Of a stretch of 64,000 nt of DNA, positions 1 to 27,596 are shown piece by piece (the first letter of the stretch is position 1; each line of letters opens with the position of its first letter). This DNA comes from Solenopsis invicta (lineage: Eukaryota; Arthropoda; Insecta; Hymenoptera; Formicidae). The notes below the pieces were generated by a model. The model had not been told where the DNA came from and did no database searches. It saw only the letters and a list, made by a program, of their open reading frames with translations. The DNA lies in NCBI RefSeq assembly GCF_016802725.1, contig NC_052679.1, positions 18,531,635 through 18,595,634 on the forward strand, read 5' to 3'. The position numbers and the translations under genes were made by a program.

Positions 1-2129
1 TGTTAATTCTTTTAATTCCGAATTAATACCACCGTTTAGAAAACAATTTTTTTTCTCTATTTGTTATTGTTCTTAATAATGTAGAGATGGTACCTGATTT
101 TTCTATTAACATTTTTGGAGAAATCAAAATATTATTATTGTTATTTGCATTACTTAACCCTGCGTTGGTATGGTGGGGTGTGGCGTACCCTATAGCAAAA
201 TATGCTTTGGAAATCTCAACACTTGAGTATATGCATCATAAGTGTACAGTTTTTATTTGAAACAGTGTTGTCTATCGGTAAATTATTGTCTCTAGCTCAA
301 AGCTAGAGATCAATGCACGGGATGTATCATACCCAATCACACCAACGCGAGGTTAATCCCTTGGCATCCGTCGTTGCCCCGAGACAATAATCTTCAGATC
401 TATCCAGACGTCAAACTAATTGAAAATATCGAATATTAAAATATTATCGCTATTTGAATTTAATTCGTGAAAAATTTTTCAAAAATATTAAAAATATTAA
501 AGAGAAAGACAGAAAAAGAGATTTAACAACAAATATTTTAAAAATCCAGAATTCTGTTACTATTGGTTGGTTTCGTTTTTTTTTAAACTAGCGATTAATA
601 TTATGATTTATTTGTTAAAGCAAACATTTTTTTGTATGAAGTTACATAAATATATTTTAGCGTAATATATTAGTTTTAATTTTATAGTTTTTGCCAATTT
701 ATTCCATTAGATAAAGTCAGGAACGGGGTAAAAACTGGGTAAAAAATTTATCATGTATTCTTTTTTAATTCACTAGACCTAGTAGACTTTCCGGTCAACT
801 TTGACCTCAATAAAATGCTGACGAGTAGTTTGTTAATTTATCCTTTGATCGCACAATAACACGATTCTTTTGCTCGGCGTCAATTTGCATCCAGGTTGTA
901 TCTGAATAGAAAGCCATTTTTTATATCCAAGTATTCGTCCATCAAAACTCATCATGTTTTTCACATATTTTGCACCGTCATAGGAACTTATCGGCATGAC
1001 AAAGGTCATTTAATAAATCAGAACACGTGAAGAACATGTGAATTTTTAAATGCTATTGAAATGAAAATAACGCTATTTATTCTAATCAATATCTTTATAA
1101 TCTTCATCTTTCGATCTTTGGATTTTAGTCTTGGTCCTTTGAGATAGCAACTTCGTTTCGTTTTACTGATTGTGAGTCGCGAATGTGCTGCTTTTGAATG
1201 ATTGTACTTCGTAAATCTCGCAACACACACACACACACACACTAGCTAATTACTATATAAAATTATATTTGATAATACGCCACAAGTTTCAACAGCTGGC
1301 CAAATAGAAGCGTGCTCTGTTCTTAACATAGCGTGTCCGATGAAAATATTCGAATGAATAAATATTGAACATGAATATGAGTATAAATACAATTTGTTTT
1401 GTATTTATAGGAAACGGATAAATATTTAAAATATTTTTTTTATTTGATTTGAAAAATTATATTTGTGAATGTGATTACGAATATTTTCGATTTCGCATTC
1501 ATTCTCATTCTGCACTGCTAAGTCTATTATATTAGCTTTACTTTTTTGTTATTGAAAAATTTGAATTTGGATATAGGATCACGAAAATGCTTATTCTATT
1601 CTTAGAGAGATTGCTAAAGATTATTTATCAGATTCTGGTACAAGTATCTATACGTGTATTTTCTTATCGTTTTGATTTACTTGTAAACAAGTATAATCGT
1701 TTACCTGTCATTACAATACATAAAATATTTTGCTTTCGAGCTTGATTAAAGTTTGTGAAAAATAATTATACCAAGGGGAAAATGAATGCTATTACTCTTG
1801 CTTTTTTATAATTAAATAATATATAAAATAATATAATTTGTTGGCACGGTTGTATTATGAAAACATTGTAGCAACATGACATTTAATATTAAATAATATG
1901 TATTAAATAATGTGGTTACTTATTGAACTTTTTTTTTAGTTAATATTTTTTTTACGAATTAATACGAAATGTATAAAACAATTTTCATAAATTTCATATT
2001 TATAACATAATTATAAAATATTTATGAATAAATATTTTTTAATGCAAAAATTGTACATGAATAAAATTTATAATCCAATTACTATGTATTCATTGGACAC
2101 ACTATCTTAACTTTTTTCAAGAATTACGC
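1..2129. other. AT-rich stretch with no recognisable gene
   Basis: I see no coding region, RNA gene or clear element here. The sequence is AT-rich with homopolymer runs and a short (CA)n tract at about 1223-1241. A slightly GC-richer patch at about 300-420 could be an old element relic, but it shows no protein similarity that I recognise. Confidence 0.5.
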
Positions 2130-2917
2130 AAGCGTGCGAACTGCTCTTTTGATCTATTCTTTTTGATTCTCGTGCCTCTTCGGAAGGATTGTCCATCGTG
2201 CTGTAATTTGCGCCGGACGTTCCACAGCCGGAGCCGATTTGTCCACTCCGTATCCAGATCGACTGACGGGGAGTCCTCCGAACCCTTGTGCTGCTCCCGC
2301 GAGTTCCCCCCCTTCCCTCCGTCTCGCGTGATCCAGAAGGTCACGCACTCCGCTCCCCTTGGGGAGCGTACCTTGAAAAACGCATTCGAATGCACGCACG
2401 CACGCATGCATCACGGCCGGCGCATCGCACCATCATCATCACCGCGCAGCGAAGTCAGTGAGTCAGTGAACCGTCCTCAGTGGTGGCGGTGGCGGCAGCA
2501 GTTCGGCTCGGTACGCCGGTGCTTACTTAACGTGTTGCGGTAGAAAGTCGACGATAGTCGACGATAGTCGACGACACCGGATCGACCGGGTTAGATTGGC
2601 GCGATCGTACGGTACCTAATCGCCGCCGACGGGAATTCGGGATCGCCGCGACCCATCGCCGGGGATCCTTCGCTCACTCGTGAGCGATCTGTGCGCTGAC
2701 TGTTCCGATCCATGGATCTCACGAGCCGCGCGATCGACGAAGCGGCCGACGATCCCGCGAAGTTACTGATCATCGATCCGATCGTGGGAAACGATCAGCG
2801 GCGAGCAGCACCTGATCGATTGACAGACATTTAGTGCGCGTAGGACACTTATTTTTTCCCCCTTTTTTTTTCTTTTCCTTTGCTCTTGAATCGGATCTCT
2901 TCGCACCGAAAGCAAGG
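2130..2917 (+). promoter_or_regulatory. GC/CpG-rich promoter and 5' UTR of the GPAT gene
   Basis: This block is markedly richer in GC and CpG than the DNA on either side. It ends directly at the ATG of a short hydrophobic first coding exon with a good donor, so it most likely contains the core promoter and 5' UTR. It includes three tandem copies of a GTCGACGATA-like unit (about 2547-2575) and a GCAC/GCAT-rich tract near 2391-2410. Several open frames cross it on both strands, as expected from GC-rich DNA; none looks like a protein. Confidence 0.55.
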
Positions 2918-18527
<15,610 letters not shown>

Positions 18528-18847
18528 AATGTGTGATGATACTTTCTACTTCAGTTAAAAAGAGTCTTTGAATCACTATTTTTTTATATCTTTTATAAGA
18601 TGTCTCATTGAGATATAAGATTTCCAAGCATTGTCAGGCATGTGTTAAGTATACTGAGAAGCAAAAATAAAATCCTTTTTTGGAGTAGATGACTTTACTA
18701 TCTGGGTTGTTGCATCTACTATATTGTTTTATCTTATATAACATCAATGTTACAATTTTCTACTTAAAAATGTTATTATGATATGTGACGCGTTGTTTAG
18801 TTGAAAATTATAAAAATATATAAAATAATATTGATATATAAGACCAA

Positions 18848-18910
<63 letters not shown>

Positions 18911-19600
18911 AGTTAACAAATAATCGGTAAACAAACCGCGTAAAAATAGGCAGTCTCGCTACATATTACAAATATCACTCGTTTGATATAAAGAATTGAT
19001 AATGATTATTTTTACAGGTTATGTTCACTGGAATAACAGTATAATAATTATAAATATGAATCGTATAAGATTGTAAGAACTTTTTACATTAAATGCATGT
19101 GCGAAAAATGTATATGTAGCGAAACCAAGGTGCGTTTGGTCTTTGATTGGAGAAATAGTAGATGCGACGACAATCTCAGATAACACACTCATCTACATCT
19201 ATCTTTGCAAAAGAACCTCATTTTTACTTTTCAGTGTATATAGCTATAAAATACCTATAATGTACTATAATATATATTTTAGTACCTACAGCTTGTACAT
19301 AGCTTCTTTAAAAGGAGGAAGATAAAAAATACAATGTTATAGTATATCACTTGTGAATGTGCCTGTAAAAGTAGTGATTCATATTCACAATGAAATACTT
19401 AAAATTCGGTTTCACAACATAGAACTGTACAGTTACAAAAATTAAATGAGATAGTTTTAAATTGGTTGTATTGTAATTTTGTATTGTAATATTGTATTTT
19501 TACGGACAAGTAGATAACGCTATATACCACAGAGAAAGATGTTTGTGTATCTTGTTAATAAAAATAATCTTGTGTACTATATTTCAACAATATTCTCAGT
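18528..19600 (+). terminator. GPAT1 3' UTR and polyadenylation region
   Basis: After the stop codon the sequence becomes AT-rich and non-coding. AATAAA-type signals occur near 18667 and near 19557, so short and long 3' UTR forms are possible. A pure TA microsatellite lies between them. No gene is seen before the orphan LRR exon at 19712. Confidence 0.5.
18853..18907. repeat. (TA)n microsatellite
   Basis: An uninterrupted TA dinucleotide tract of about 27 units, in the probable 3' UTR or downstream flank of GPAT1. Confidence 0.95.
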
Positions 19601-19711
19601 TCTATTGATTTAAACATATTGCTTAGTACTTTTTGGGATTTAAACTTTTTTATTAAATGTTTGTATTAATAAATACATATGTATATATACCATACCATGG
19701 TATATATGGCA

Positions 19712-20010
19712 TGGATGCCATATCGACGATTCAGCAAGTACGTCTAAGTCAAAATCCTTGGCATTGCGATTGCCGTGCTTCTTATGCTGTTTCTTGGCTG
19801 CGCAAAAGGTTCGCCATCTTCGCGAATCTGACCAACCCATTGCAGATACAGCAGGTTTTAATCACGACAGGCAATTGGAGTGTCTGGGAATTTGTAGCTG
19901 GTGCAACATGTACGGGCCCAGGTATCCTGGGCGGTCAGTCGCTGCTACGTTTGACCTTTCATGAACTCTGCGAGGGTCAATGGGCTTCCGTGAAAGGTAT
20001 CATACCATGA
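19712..20010 (+). pseudogene. Orphan LRR C-terminal cap (LRRCT) exon fragment
   Basis: The frame begins within the last turn of a leucine-rich repeat and reads into NPWHCDC, the hallmark start of an LRRCT cap. It continues with SWLRKR, ATCTGP and ELCEGQW, supplying the paired cysteines typical of such caps, and stops at 20008-20010. There are no LRR exons upstream: directly 5' is AT-rich sequence with TATA and CATGG repeats. It therefore looks like a displaced 3' exon. It matches precisely what the LRR gene at 39.7-42.6 kb lacks, on the same strand but 23 kb upstream of it. Confidence 0.75.
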
Positions 20011-20994
20011 TTGTACCTCGACGTTTTAGTGCCGTCTTCCGTCACGTCGCAAACAGCCAGAAAAGACACAATTTTGGTAAGGATTATATTCGATCGAGTA
20101 AAATATTTTTAAATACCAGTCTTTATTTTCTAATGGCACAATAAACCTATAACATAAAACATTGAATGTAACGTATAAAGAATATGAATTAAATTTGAAA
20201 TAGTCGCATAGAATAATTAGAATAGAAATTATTTTTATTTTTTTTCTAATTATTATTTCTAATTTTTTTTTTGTTTTATGTTACAGGTGTAAAGAACGTG
20301 AAAATCAGACCTCTGAATTTCTTGCGAAGAACGGAACGTTGTACAATGCATTTTGATAATAATTAATGTGTTACTTAAAATTTCTTTTTAAATTGCATTC
20401 AAATATTTTGTTTTCTTTTCGTTTTCCGAAGAAACGTAACGAAATATTCACGGATTTTTTGTGTAATTGTATATTGAATCTGTGTGTGATCATTCAACAT
20501 ATAACACTTAATGAAAATAATTAAGATATATAAAATAATATTAAATATCATATATATAATAAATAAGACATAACACAAAAATTTAAAATAAACATGTACT
20601 TTTGAAAATATTGTATTCTAATCACTCATTTTCAAAATCAATTCTTCGTATTGCTAAATAATTGACTTGTAAGAAAGAGTTCAAAGAATGTTTCTTCTTA
20701 TTATTGTATTTACTATTCTGATTCCATTGAAGATCTGCATTTCAAGACAAAAAATAACGCGTAATTTAAAAAAGTAGAAAATGTATAAACGTAAATGTAT
20801 ATACATAAAATCACGTAAGAAATATTAATGAGCAGTAAGATCCAGCTATGACCGTTTGTTATCTTTTTCTCGATTTTAATTGAGTTGTATATAACACTGT
20901 CTTATCTGTATTATTACTTTTTTCTTTTTAATGATATTTAAGAGATTTAGAATTAAAATTTCTTGACATGTGGAGATTAGTTTTCTTTTATAGC
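20011..20994. other. No recognisable gene
   Basis: AT-rich DNA following the orphan LRRCT exon. No open frame with recognisable similarity and no clear element boundary were seen. Confidence 0.5.
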
Positions 20995-21924
20995 GGGTTT
21001 CTTTGTTCGATTGATCGATATAGTTCGAACTCGATGACCCGGAATCCACATAATGTGCTTAGCACGCCGTATCAGTGTTCTTTGATCCTGACCAAACATA
21101 GAACCTTTATCAAGGACGGTTTCCTTTTATGGGAATAGCATTTTATGCAAATAGCATTGAACTCAAACAAAATTTACACATTTTACAAAACCAACTTGGA
21201 CACGAATGTTAAGAGCGTACAATGTACTAGAAAGGTAATTGTAACTCGTGATTTTTATGATATACAAAACGTTATATTTTATTTATGACAATTTAAGACT
21301 ATTTTTAAAAAAATTAAAAAAGCATCCAAAAAACGCTCACCAGATTTTTAAATCGGATACCCGAAGAATTCAGATTTTATTTAATATTTATAACGTTGAA
21401 CAAACAACGATTATTTCTGCTTTAACGTTTGATAATATCAGCATCAAGGTTGACGCAATAAAATTTTTTTTTATTTAATGTGAAAAGCTCGCGGCACGAG
21501 AGGTTTAGGACAATCAATGGCCCAAGCCATGTTCCGCGCGAAATATTTCCTAGAACAGATTAAGTAAACCGTTGGTTTCCGATCGGTGCATAACATTATG
21601 ATAGAACTATAGTTTGCTTTTGCAGAGGAGCAATTCTATATTGTAGTAAAATTTGCGATTTTACATGACAGATCCTCTTAGGTACATACCTCCGAGTATA
21701 CCTAATCTGAAAGAGACTCCAGCTTGGTGGGAGAGAATGTATGCCGTTACAGTCGAGATAAAGAAACGTTTGATTCTGGAGGGATCTCTCATGATCACTT
21801 ATACGTCTTTACCGTAGCTAAAGCATGGCTATTTCTTTCGCATCATCATGAAGTGTCATCCACCACCCACGGAATCATCTATTACGTTCTCGATCAAATA
21901 GAAAAACCCAGGGCCGACTTGTAG
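20995..21924 (+). pseudogene. Decayed group II PLP decarboxylase (GAD/CSAD/aspartate decarboxylase-like), C-terminal half
   Basis: Three exon-like blocks follow the family order. Block A (about 20995-21135) has SMTRNPHN then TPYQCSLILTKH, matching the active-site region SVTWNPHK...PQQCS. The PLP-binding Lys of NPHK is Asn here (codon 21052-21054). Block B (21493-21564) reads GTRGLGQSMAQAMF then KYFLEQIK, like the GTEGFG...YLVEQIK segment. Block C (21665-21924) reads YIPPSIP, ETPAWWERM and EGSLMITYTSLP, meets an in-frame TAG at 21815-21817, continues in that frame with HGYFFRIIMKCHP, and ends in another frame with DQIEKPRADL. Lost catalytic Lys, internal stop and frameshift mark it as dead. 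The family decarboxylates glutamate, aspartate or cysteine sulfinate; the substrate of the ancestor is unknown. Confidence 0.85.
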
Positions 21925-22360
21925 ATGAAATGTTGACAATTTTTTCCGTTGATGAGTTTAACGTAAATAAAACTTTTTAAAGAATTATTTCTTCTGACAT
22001 CTTAAAATAGATTTTTCCAATCTGAATCATTGGATTGCTTTAAAGTTTCTCGTAGAAGATGCAATATTACGCAATGTCAGTGAAACATTAGATATGAGTA
22101 TTTCTTGTTAATAATAGTTAATATTCTTGTAATAAAAATACACGCGCGAGTCGTAAAAGATCTTTTTATATACTTTACTGTTGATTATATTGTTTCTATA
22201 CGTTATCGCAAAAGAGAAAGAGATAATTTCACATTTCTTTACAACTGCGCATTATGTCTGTATGATAATGCAACTTACAATACTTGCAATCATGACGTAA
22301 AATGTGTGGCATGAAAGAAAAAGAATTGTTCAATAAATCCACAGTAACATCCACTGAAAA

Positions 22361-22401
22361 TGTAAGAATTCAAATGTAAGAATTCAAATGTAAGAATTCT
22401 T
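22361..22401. repeat. Short tandem repeat, about 14-bp unit x3
   Basis: Three consecutive near-identical copies of TGTAAGAATTCAAA. It lies between the two decarboxylase fragments. Confidence 0.85.
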
Positions 22402-22836
22402 TACTTCGAGAACAGATTTTTTTTCATCGCTTTTCAAAAAGATCAGTTTTTGTATTTTTAAACTGCACTGTACTTAACATCATTTTTAAAAAAACCTTAT
22501 TATTTTTCAGAAATTATAACGAAACAGCGTATTAATTATGTTTCTTTTTCAAAACTAATTTTTTTATAATTTTTCATAGCATTCATACAAGAGTGCGATT
22601 TAAGATCGCAATTAAAAACTGTGAATAATGCAAGAATTATTCGATATCGAGACTCAAACATGCAATATGTTTGTAAGCAATTTTAATCGCGTTTAAACCA
22701 TTCTAAATATCTAAAGTACTGATATCTAGAGTATGTCAAAGAGTAACTCCACATTTGATGTATTTTTATGCGACTTGCGGAAAGGCAAAGTGCAAGCGTA
22801 ACTCGGGCGTAACGAAGAGATGAACTCTATACGTAA

Positions 22837-23106
22837 TTGGCACGCTCGAATCGCCGAGATTCACGTACGTACGACGTGTTTTCAATGACTGTGACAAAGA
22901 GCGGTTCGCTAGTGGCAAGTCGAAATGGAAGGGGCGATGGATTTGTTGGCTGGCCGGTCAGTGTACTCTTAGCGATGGCTGCATCAAGTACCAACGGCGT
23001 CATCGATCTATTGGAGAAGCTTCTGAAGGTCCTCAAAGAGGAACATGTATTCGATCGATCTGACGATCAACCTGTCGTACGATTCCGTTATCCCGCATAT
23101 TTACAG
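22837..23106 (+). pseudogene. N-terminal exon of a PLP decarboxylase-like gene, remainder missing
   Basis: The frame is open from at least 22837, with a good internal ATG at 22975, and ends in CAG before donor GTAATT at 23107. The segment VIDLLEKLLKVLKEE followed by RSDDQPVVRFRYPAYLQ resembles the N-terminal helix and linker of insect aspartate decarboxylase/CSAD/GAD proteins (FL..V...L...+ RS.+VVEFR.P..L). No downstream exons with the substrate-binding or PLP-binding region are found within the next 3 kb on this strand. The only matching C-terminal half lies upstream (20995-21924). I treat it as a fragment; it could be the 5' exon of a real gene only if the other exons lie very far away. Confidence 0.55.
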
Positions 23107-23255
23107 GTAATTAATAATTTAATTTTTTTAATGCCAAAAGTCTCAAATGTATTAAAGCAATAGTGCAAACTGTCTTAAAACTATTTTACGTTTAATTTAC
23201 CTCGACGGCAATATTATACTATGTTTCTTGTATTGCTCGTATAACTCTTCTCGTT

Positions 23256-23369
23256 AGAAATGATAATAGAATCAACGTCGATTCGATAATTCGATATTGA
23301 TTCGACATCGATTCAATATCGATTTAATAACTTCGACATTAAATTGATGTCGATTTCATTATCATTTCT
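23256..23369. repeat. Imperfect inverted repeat of CGAT-rich sequence
   Basis: AGAAATGATAATAGAATC at the left returns inverted as ATTTCATTATCATTTCT at the right. The middle is a run of ATTCGA/TCGAT phrases. It is probably a small foldback element. Confidence 0.55.
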
Positions 23370-26279
23370 GGCTTACATTATACTTTTTCTTATAACACAT
23401 TTCTATTATTTTTTTCTTGTGATTAAATTAAATAAGGATTAATAATATTATTTATATTATTTATAGGACGTATCCATTCTATTTAAAAACAATAAATTTA
23501 TCTGTATAAATCTCTTTATAGTTTTAAGTCAAATGACTACGTCCTAAGTTAATAATAAATAATAAACTATGTCTTAATTAAATAATTAATTAAGAAATGA
23601 TCAAAAATATTAACCTTGAAAACAAAACTGATAAAGTTTTAATTGACTGATTACCACATCAGTTAAGTGATAAGATGTCAGTTTATTTTGTCTCTTTGTT
23701 TTATGAGTAAACAAAATATAAAGTTAAGAATGACAACCAAGTATTTAGATCTAACGTTGAATATCTTTTGAATAGTGTTGGACATCTTAAAATTGTTTTA
23801 TTAACATTGAATAAAATTCAACATAGCGTATGTTTAACGAGCTTAATAATATTTTTGTTGCTGTAGCAGTGAACAATACTGAAATTAATGTACATTAGTC
23901 AAAAGAAAGAAAATTCGATTATTCGCTCCTTTAACCGTTAAAGTTTCCTTTAAAAACATTTTTCTTTGAAACACTCCTTTTAAATTTACACTCCTCTTTT
24001 CGCTCTTGAACAAAGTGCTATTTTGTTTGAAGATTATTCTTATGTACTTCGGAACAAGATTAATATGTCAGTTATGATTAAGCACGTAACAGAAATCATT
24101 AACAACGTGTTAAAAAAAAAAAAAAACAACTTTCCTGCAAGTGAAATTACTACATCTATCACGGAAATTAGTAAATATGTTTGTTTCTTGTTCTTATCAC
24201 ACTTACCTGATTTGAATGTGTAGGGGCTTTTGTCAAGGATGGTCCATAGGATGGATAGTCGGTAGGCAAATTAACGCGAGCCAAATCGTCAGTTACGTGC
24301 AAAGTGTCCGTATATTATATCGTTACTATAATTGTGTACAGTGCTCGCAGGCTGCTCCGGCAGAGCTGCCGAACCGCGCGTCAAATTCGGAGCTCTCTCA
24401 AAACGCGCGTAAGGGCACAATGACAATAACAAATCAGGGCCGATCATGCGATCCCGCGGAGCCAATCATAGTCTCGGAAATCACGCTGTGCTCCGTTGTA
24501 CGTAGCATGATTGGCAAAGGAAAATGTGCCCACGGCATCATGATCGACAATGTCGCGTTCGATAACAGAAATATGCCTACATACAAAACTATTTAAGGAT
24601 TTTTTCTAATTTAAATTACTCTGGAACATATATATATTATGGTTTGTGTTTGATAAAGTTTTTAAGTAATTAGCGTTTTAAGAAAATTTTTTTTGCTGTA
24701 AAAAAATTCTTTACGCTTTGATTTCTCAAACACGGGCTGAAAAATATTCGTCTTTTTTTTTGCAAAGAGACCATTTCCGATACCTGAAGGAGAAACGATT
24801 GGATAATTGAGGGAGAAAGTACGGAAAAAGCAGGGAAAGTTTCGGACAAAGCGATGAGCAAAAGGCGCTAAAATTCTCAATTACATTAACTCGATTCCGG
24901 TCGTCCCTGCATCACGCTGGAGGAAGGGATTAGTTAGAGAACCGCTATTGGATTAGCGAATCAGTCGACTCATCCGGTTTACCGTGCCGAATCGTCCTAG
25001 CCAAGTGTCTTTAGTCGTTTTCGCATCGTTCAAATTCTATAAGTGATATTGTAATGTAGAAATACACACGCCACAATGGTAGGGCTGATTATTTATTCTT
25101 TAAACGTAGTTACACATCAATTTAGCACGCATGATTAAAAATGTAAAGAGAAAATTTGTTTTTGTAGAAAGAAAATTATAATAGAATAGGCAAAGAACGA
25201 TTAGTATTGTTAGCAGTTGCCTTTTGTGAAACGTAATAATGATTTTAACAATATTAAATTAACCTATAGTGACTTGGACTATAAATTGTCATGTTCTGTG
25301 ACAAAACATGTGACATTTCTCAAACAGTATAAAAAGAAAAGGAAATACACTTTAGATTATTGTTACGAATTGCTTGTTCCTTTTATCGGTGATCACAATG
25401 ACTTATTTTTTAAATAAATTTATAACTTGCATGTTTATGTGGAATCAATTTTTCTTACGCATCCACTCTTCTGTCCATAATACTAAAAAATTCTACAGTT
25501 CTAATGAATATGTTGCGATTAACGTTGTTACGCAGGGATGCAGCTCACCGTGCGATCCGACGGCAAATACTATGGCAGTAGAACGAACGTATTTCTACAA
25601 TTTATATTAAAGGCAAATATATCCTTGCATTTTAAAGTTATCACGTTGCTCGTATGTATAATTGATTACTTGATTAAGTTAAAAATTTAATTAAAATCAT
25701 GCTTGATAATTTTATTTTACAAGAGTATATTCTAGAAATACTTTATTTTTCATTCAATAAGCAACTAACGAAATGATGATACGTATAATGTGATTTTAAT
25801 AATAAGTTTATATAATTTTAAAATATAAATGTCACGTGTCAGTGAGAAAATTTTGCCACACAATTGTAAATATATTTTTCGTCGATTAACAGAAATAAAA
25901 TTATTCAAATTGATTTCTCTTTTGTAATTCTTTTCAAGTCATTTTTCATTGCATAGATAAATTGACATGTCACAGTACGCTGTATGCACATTTTAAAGTT
26001 ATAATGGTGTAAAAAAATGGCTCAATTTTCTCAGACGTATCGCACCACGTAAAATTTTCTTGCAACAACATGACAGCAAATATATCTCAACAAAATGAAA
26101 TTGATCATCATAAGTGGTGGATAAAATGGAATAGAATGATTATTAAAAGAAGATATATTCTTCCGACAACATATATCAATTTTATCTAGTATATTATCTG
26201 ACGATACATATAATCTCGTATCTCGAGAACAATTTGTTTTTTATGAAAGGTGAAGGTTACGGCATTTTTATGTACTCAC
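23370..26279. other. No supported gene
   Basis: Mostly AT-rich. A GC-richer patch at about 24340-24560 contains an open plus frame of 126 codons with no recognisable motifs. Another patch at about 24890-25030 has promoter-like composition but no downstream exon that I can tie to it. Confidence 0.5.
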
Positions 26280-26710
26280 GCTCCGTTATCGGCGAGCGCG
26301 AGCTGCGGCCAACCACGTGACACAGGTTCCTCCTTCAGTATCTGCCTCATATCTTGAGGCGCCCGCGGATGACGATGAGACGGCGGGGGTGGTGGTGCCA
26401 CACTCGCGCTGTACAGCTTACGTCCCCAGTGGCCCTCGAGCTCGACGGGACTTCCGCCCCCCGTGGTAGCCCCGGTACCACCCCCTTCGAGTCCGAGCCA
26501 TGGCGACCCCCCAGCACCCACGATTGTGGAGCTGGGCAGGAGACTGCTCCACTCGTCGGACCGCGTGGTGAGGCCGTACGGACTCTCTTGGGGCAACAGG
26601 CTTTCTCCTTCGCGTTGCCAATCTTTACAGAAACCTTCGTCGCCCCTTCGCGTCTCCGCGGGAGACTCCACTGGTTGTCTCTCCGTCAGAACGGGTACGC
26701 CCGGTGCCAC
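26280..26710 (-). CDS. Possible first coding exon of an unidentified gene (Pro/Gly/Ser-rich)
   Basis: The minus strand has an ATG at 26710 and a 143-codon open frame ending at a strong donor, GTGAGTAC (26279-26272). The frame is GC-rich and low in complexity: polar and acidic start, a Gly-rich centre (GAGGSPW), and a Pro run (VAPPPPPSHRHP), then DMRQILKEEP. This composition suits a disordered N-terminus of a nuclear regulator. No downstream exon is recognised in 23.4-26.2 kb, so a non-coding origin remains possible. Confidence 0.35.
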
Positions 26711-26739
26711 ATTTCTTTATAAACGCGCATGAATCATTA

Positions 26740-27330
26740 TCACTGGAACGTTAGCGGCCGGCAACCCGTGGCGGTGCATGAACGTCCGCTCACCACTGAT
26801 GGTGTCGCGTCTTTCCGGACGCACCGACCGTGTGCCGGTGCACATGCGTCCGAATGTGCGTGCCACGAGTTCGCGATACGAGCGCGCACTAAGGGCCACG
26901 TTGCTGTCTCACAATGCACATTGTTTTCACTTGCTCGCGCAGAATCGTGTCCCTTGTCCTCTGTCGGTCCGCGGATCTTTATCACCGACGTATCACTCTG
27001 TACGACATATGCGGCATATGTTCGTAGATCTTGTGAGGGATGTCATCGGCTGACTCCTGAATGCTTTCCCAAAGGTGTCCTTCTTCTATCAAATTGTTCT
27101 ATGATCCCTGTACCAGATGAGGTTTGAGACACAAACGTAATGTACGATGGTAATCTGAGCACTTGCCGGCAGCACCCTGGTGCGTAGTATCGTTGCCACC
27201 AAAATGTTGCAAACGTGTCTCGTGACCAGCGGAGAGGTCTTTCGAGGTCCCCAGTCGCACGTTGCTTCCCGTTACGGTGCCGCTTGTCGAATGTGTCAGT
27301 TACGACACTATCGTGTACCTTCATAGATTA
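26740..27330 (-). mobile_element. Possible Tc1-like transposase relic
   Basis: Reading the minus strand, one frame near 27100-26960 gives ESIQESADDIP then EHMPHMSYRVIRR and a stop. This resembles the C-terminal end of Tc1-like transposases (W..IP...I..L...MP.R...VI). Frames upstream of it are broken. The GC-rich composition contrasts with the flanks. The assignment rests on a short, degraded match. Confidence 0.3.
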
Positions 27331-27380
27331 ATTTTTATGTCATGGATAAAAATCTTACTAACAATAGTCATTATTACAAT

Positions 27381-27596
27381 GAGAAAAAAAATTTTCGTGA
27401 TTCATGTAAATATGTTATTAGGACCATTCAAGCAAATAGTTTACTTCACACAAATAAATATTACTTCAAAAAAATAAATAATACTTTAAAGAAATAATAT
27501 TTTCCACAAACAAGTAATATTTATTTATGTAAAGTAAATAATTTGCTTGAATGGCCCTAATAACATATTTACTTAAACCACGAAAATTTTTTTCTC
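27381..27596. mobile_element. Foldback/MITE element, about 85-bp arms
   Basis: The left arm begins GAGAAAAAAAATTTTCGTG and includes AATATGTTATTAGG and CCATTCAAGCAAAT. The right arm carries the same blocks as reverse complement, ending at GAAAATTTTTTTCTC-type sequence. There are only about 50 bp between the arms. No coding content. Confidence 0.75.

Noticed and set aside
2163..2543. 126-codon plus frame, and overlapping minus frames, in the GC-rich block before GPAT1
   Set aside because: GC-rich promoter DNA tends to lack stops; there is no motif and no splice continuity, and the real coding start is at 2918.
24216..24596. 126-codon plus frame
   Set aside because: Composition and sequence show no domain, signal peptide or splice context.
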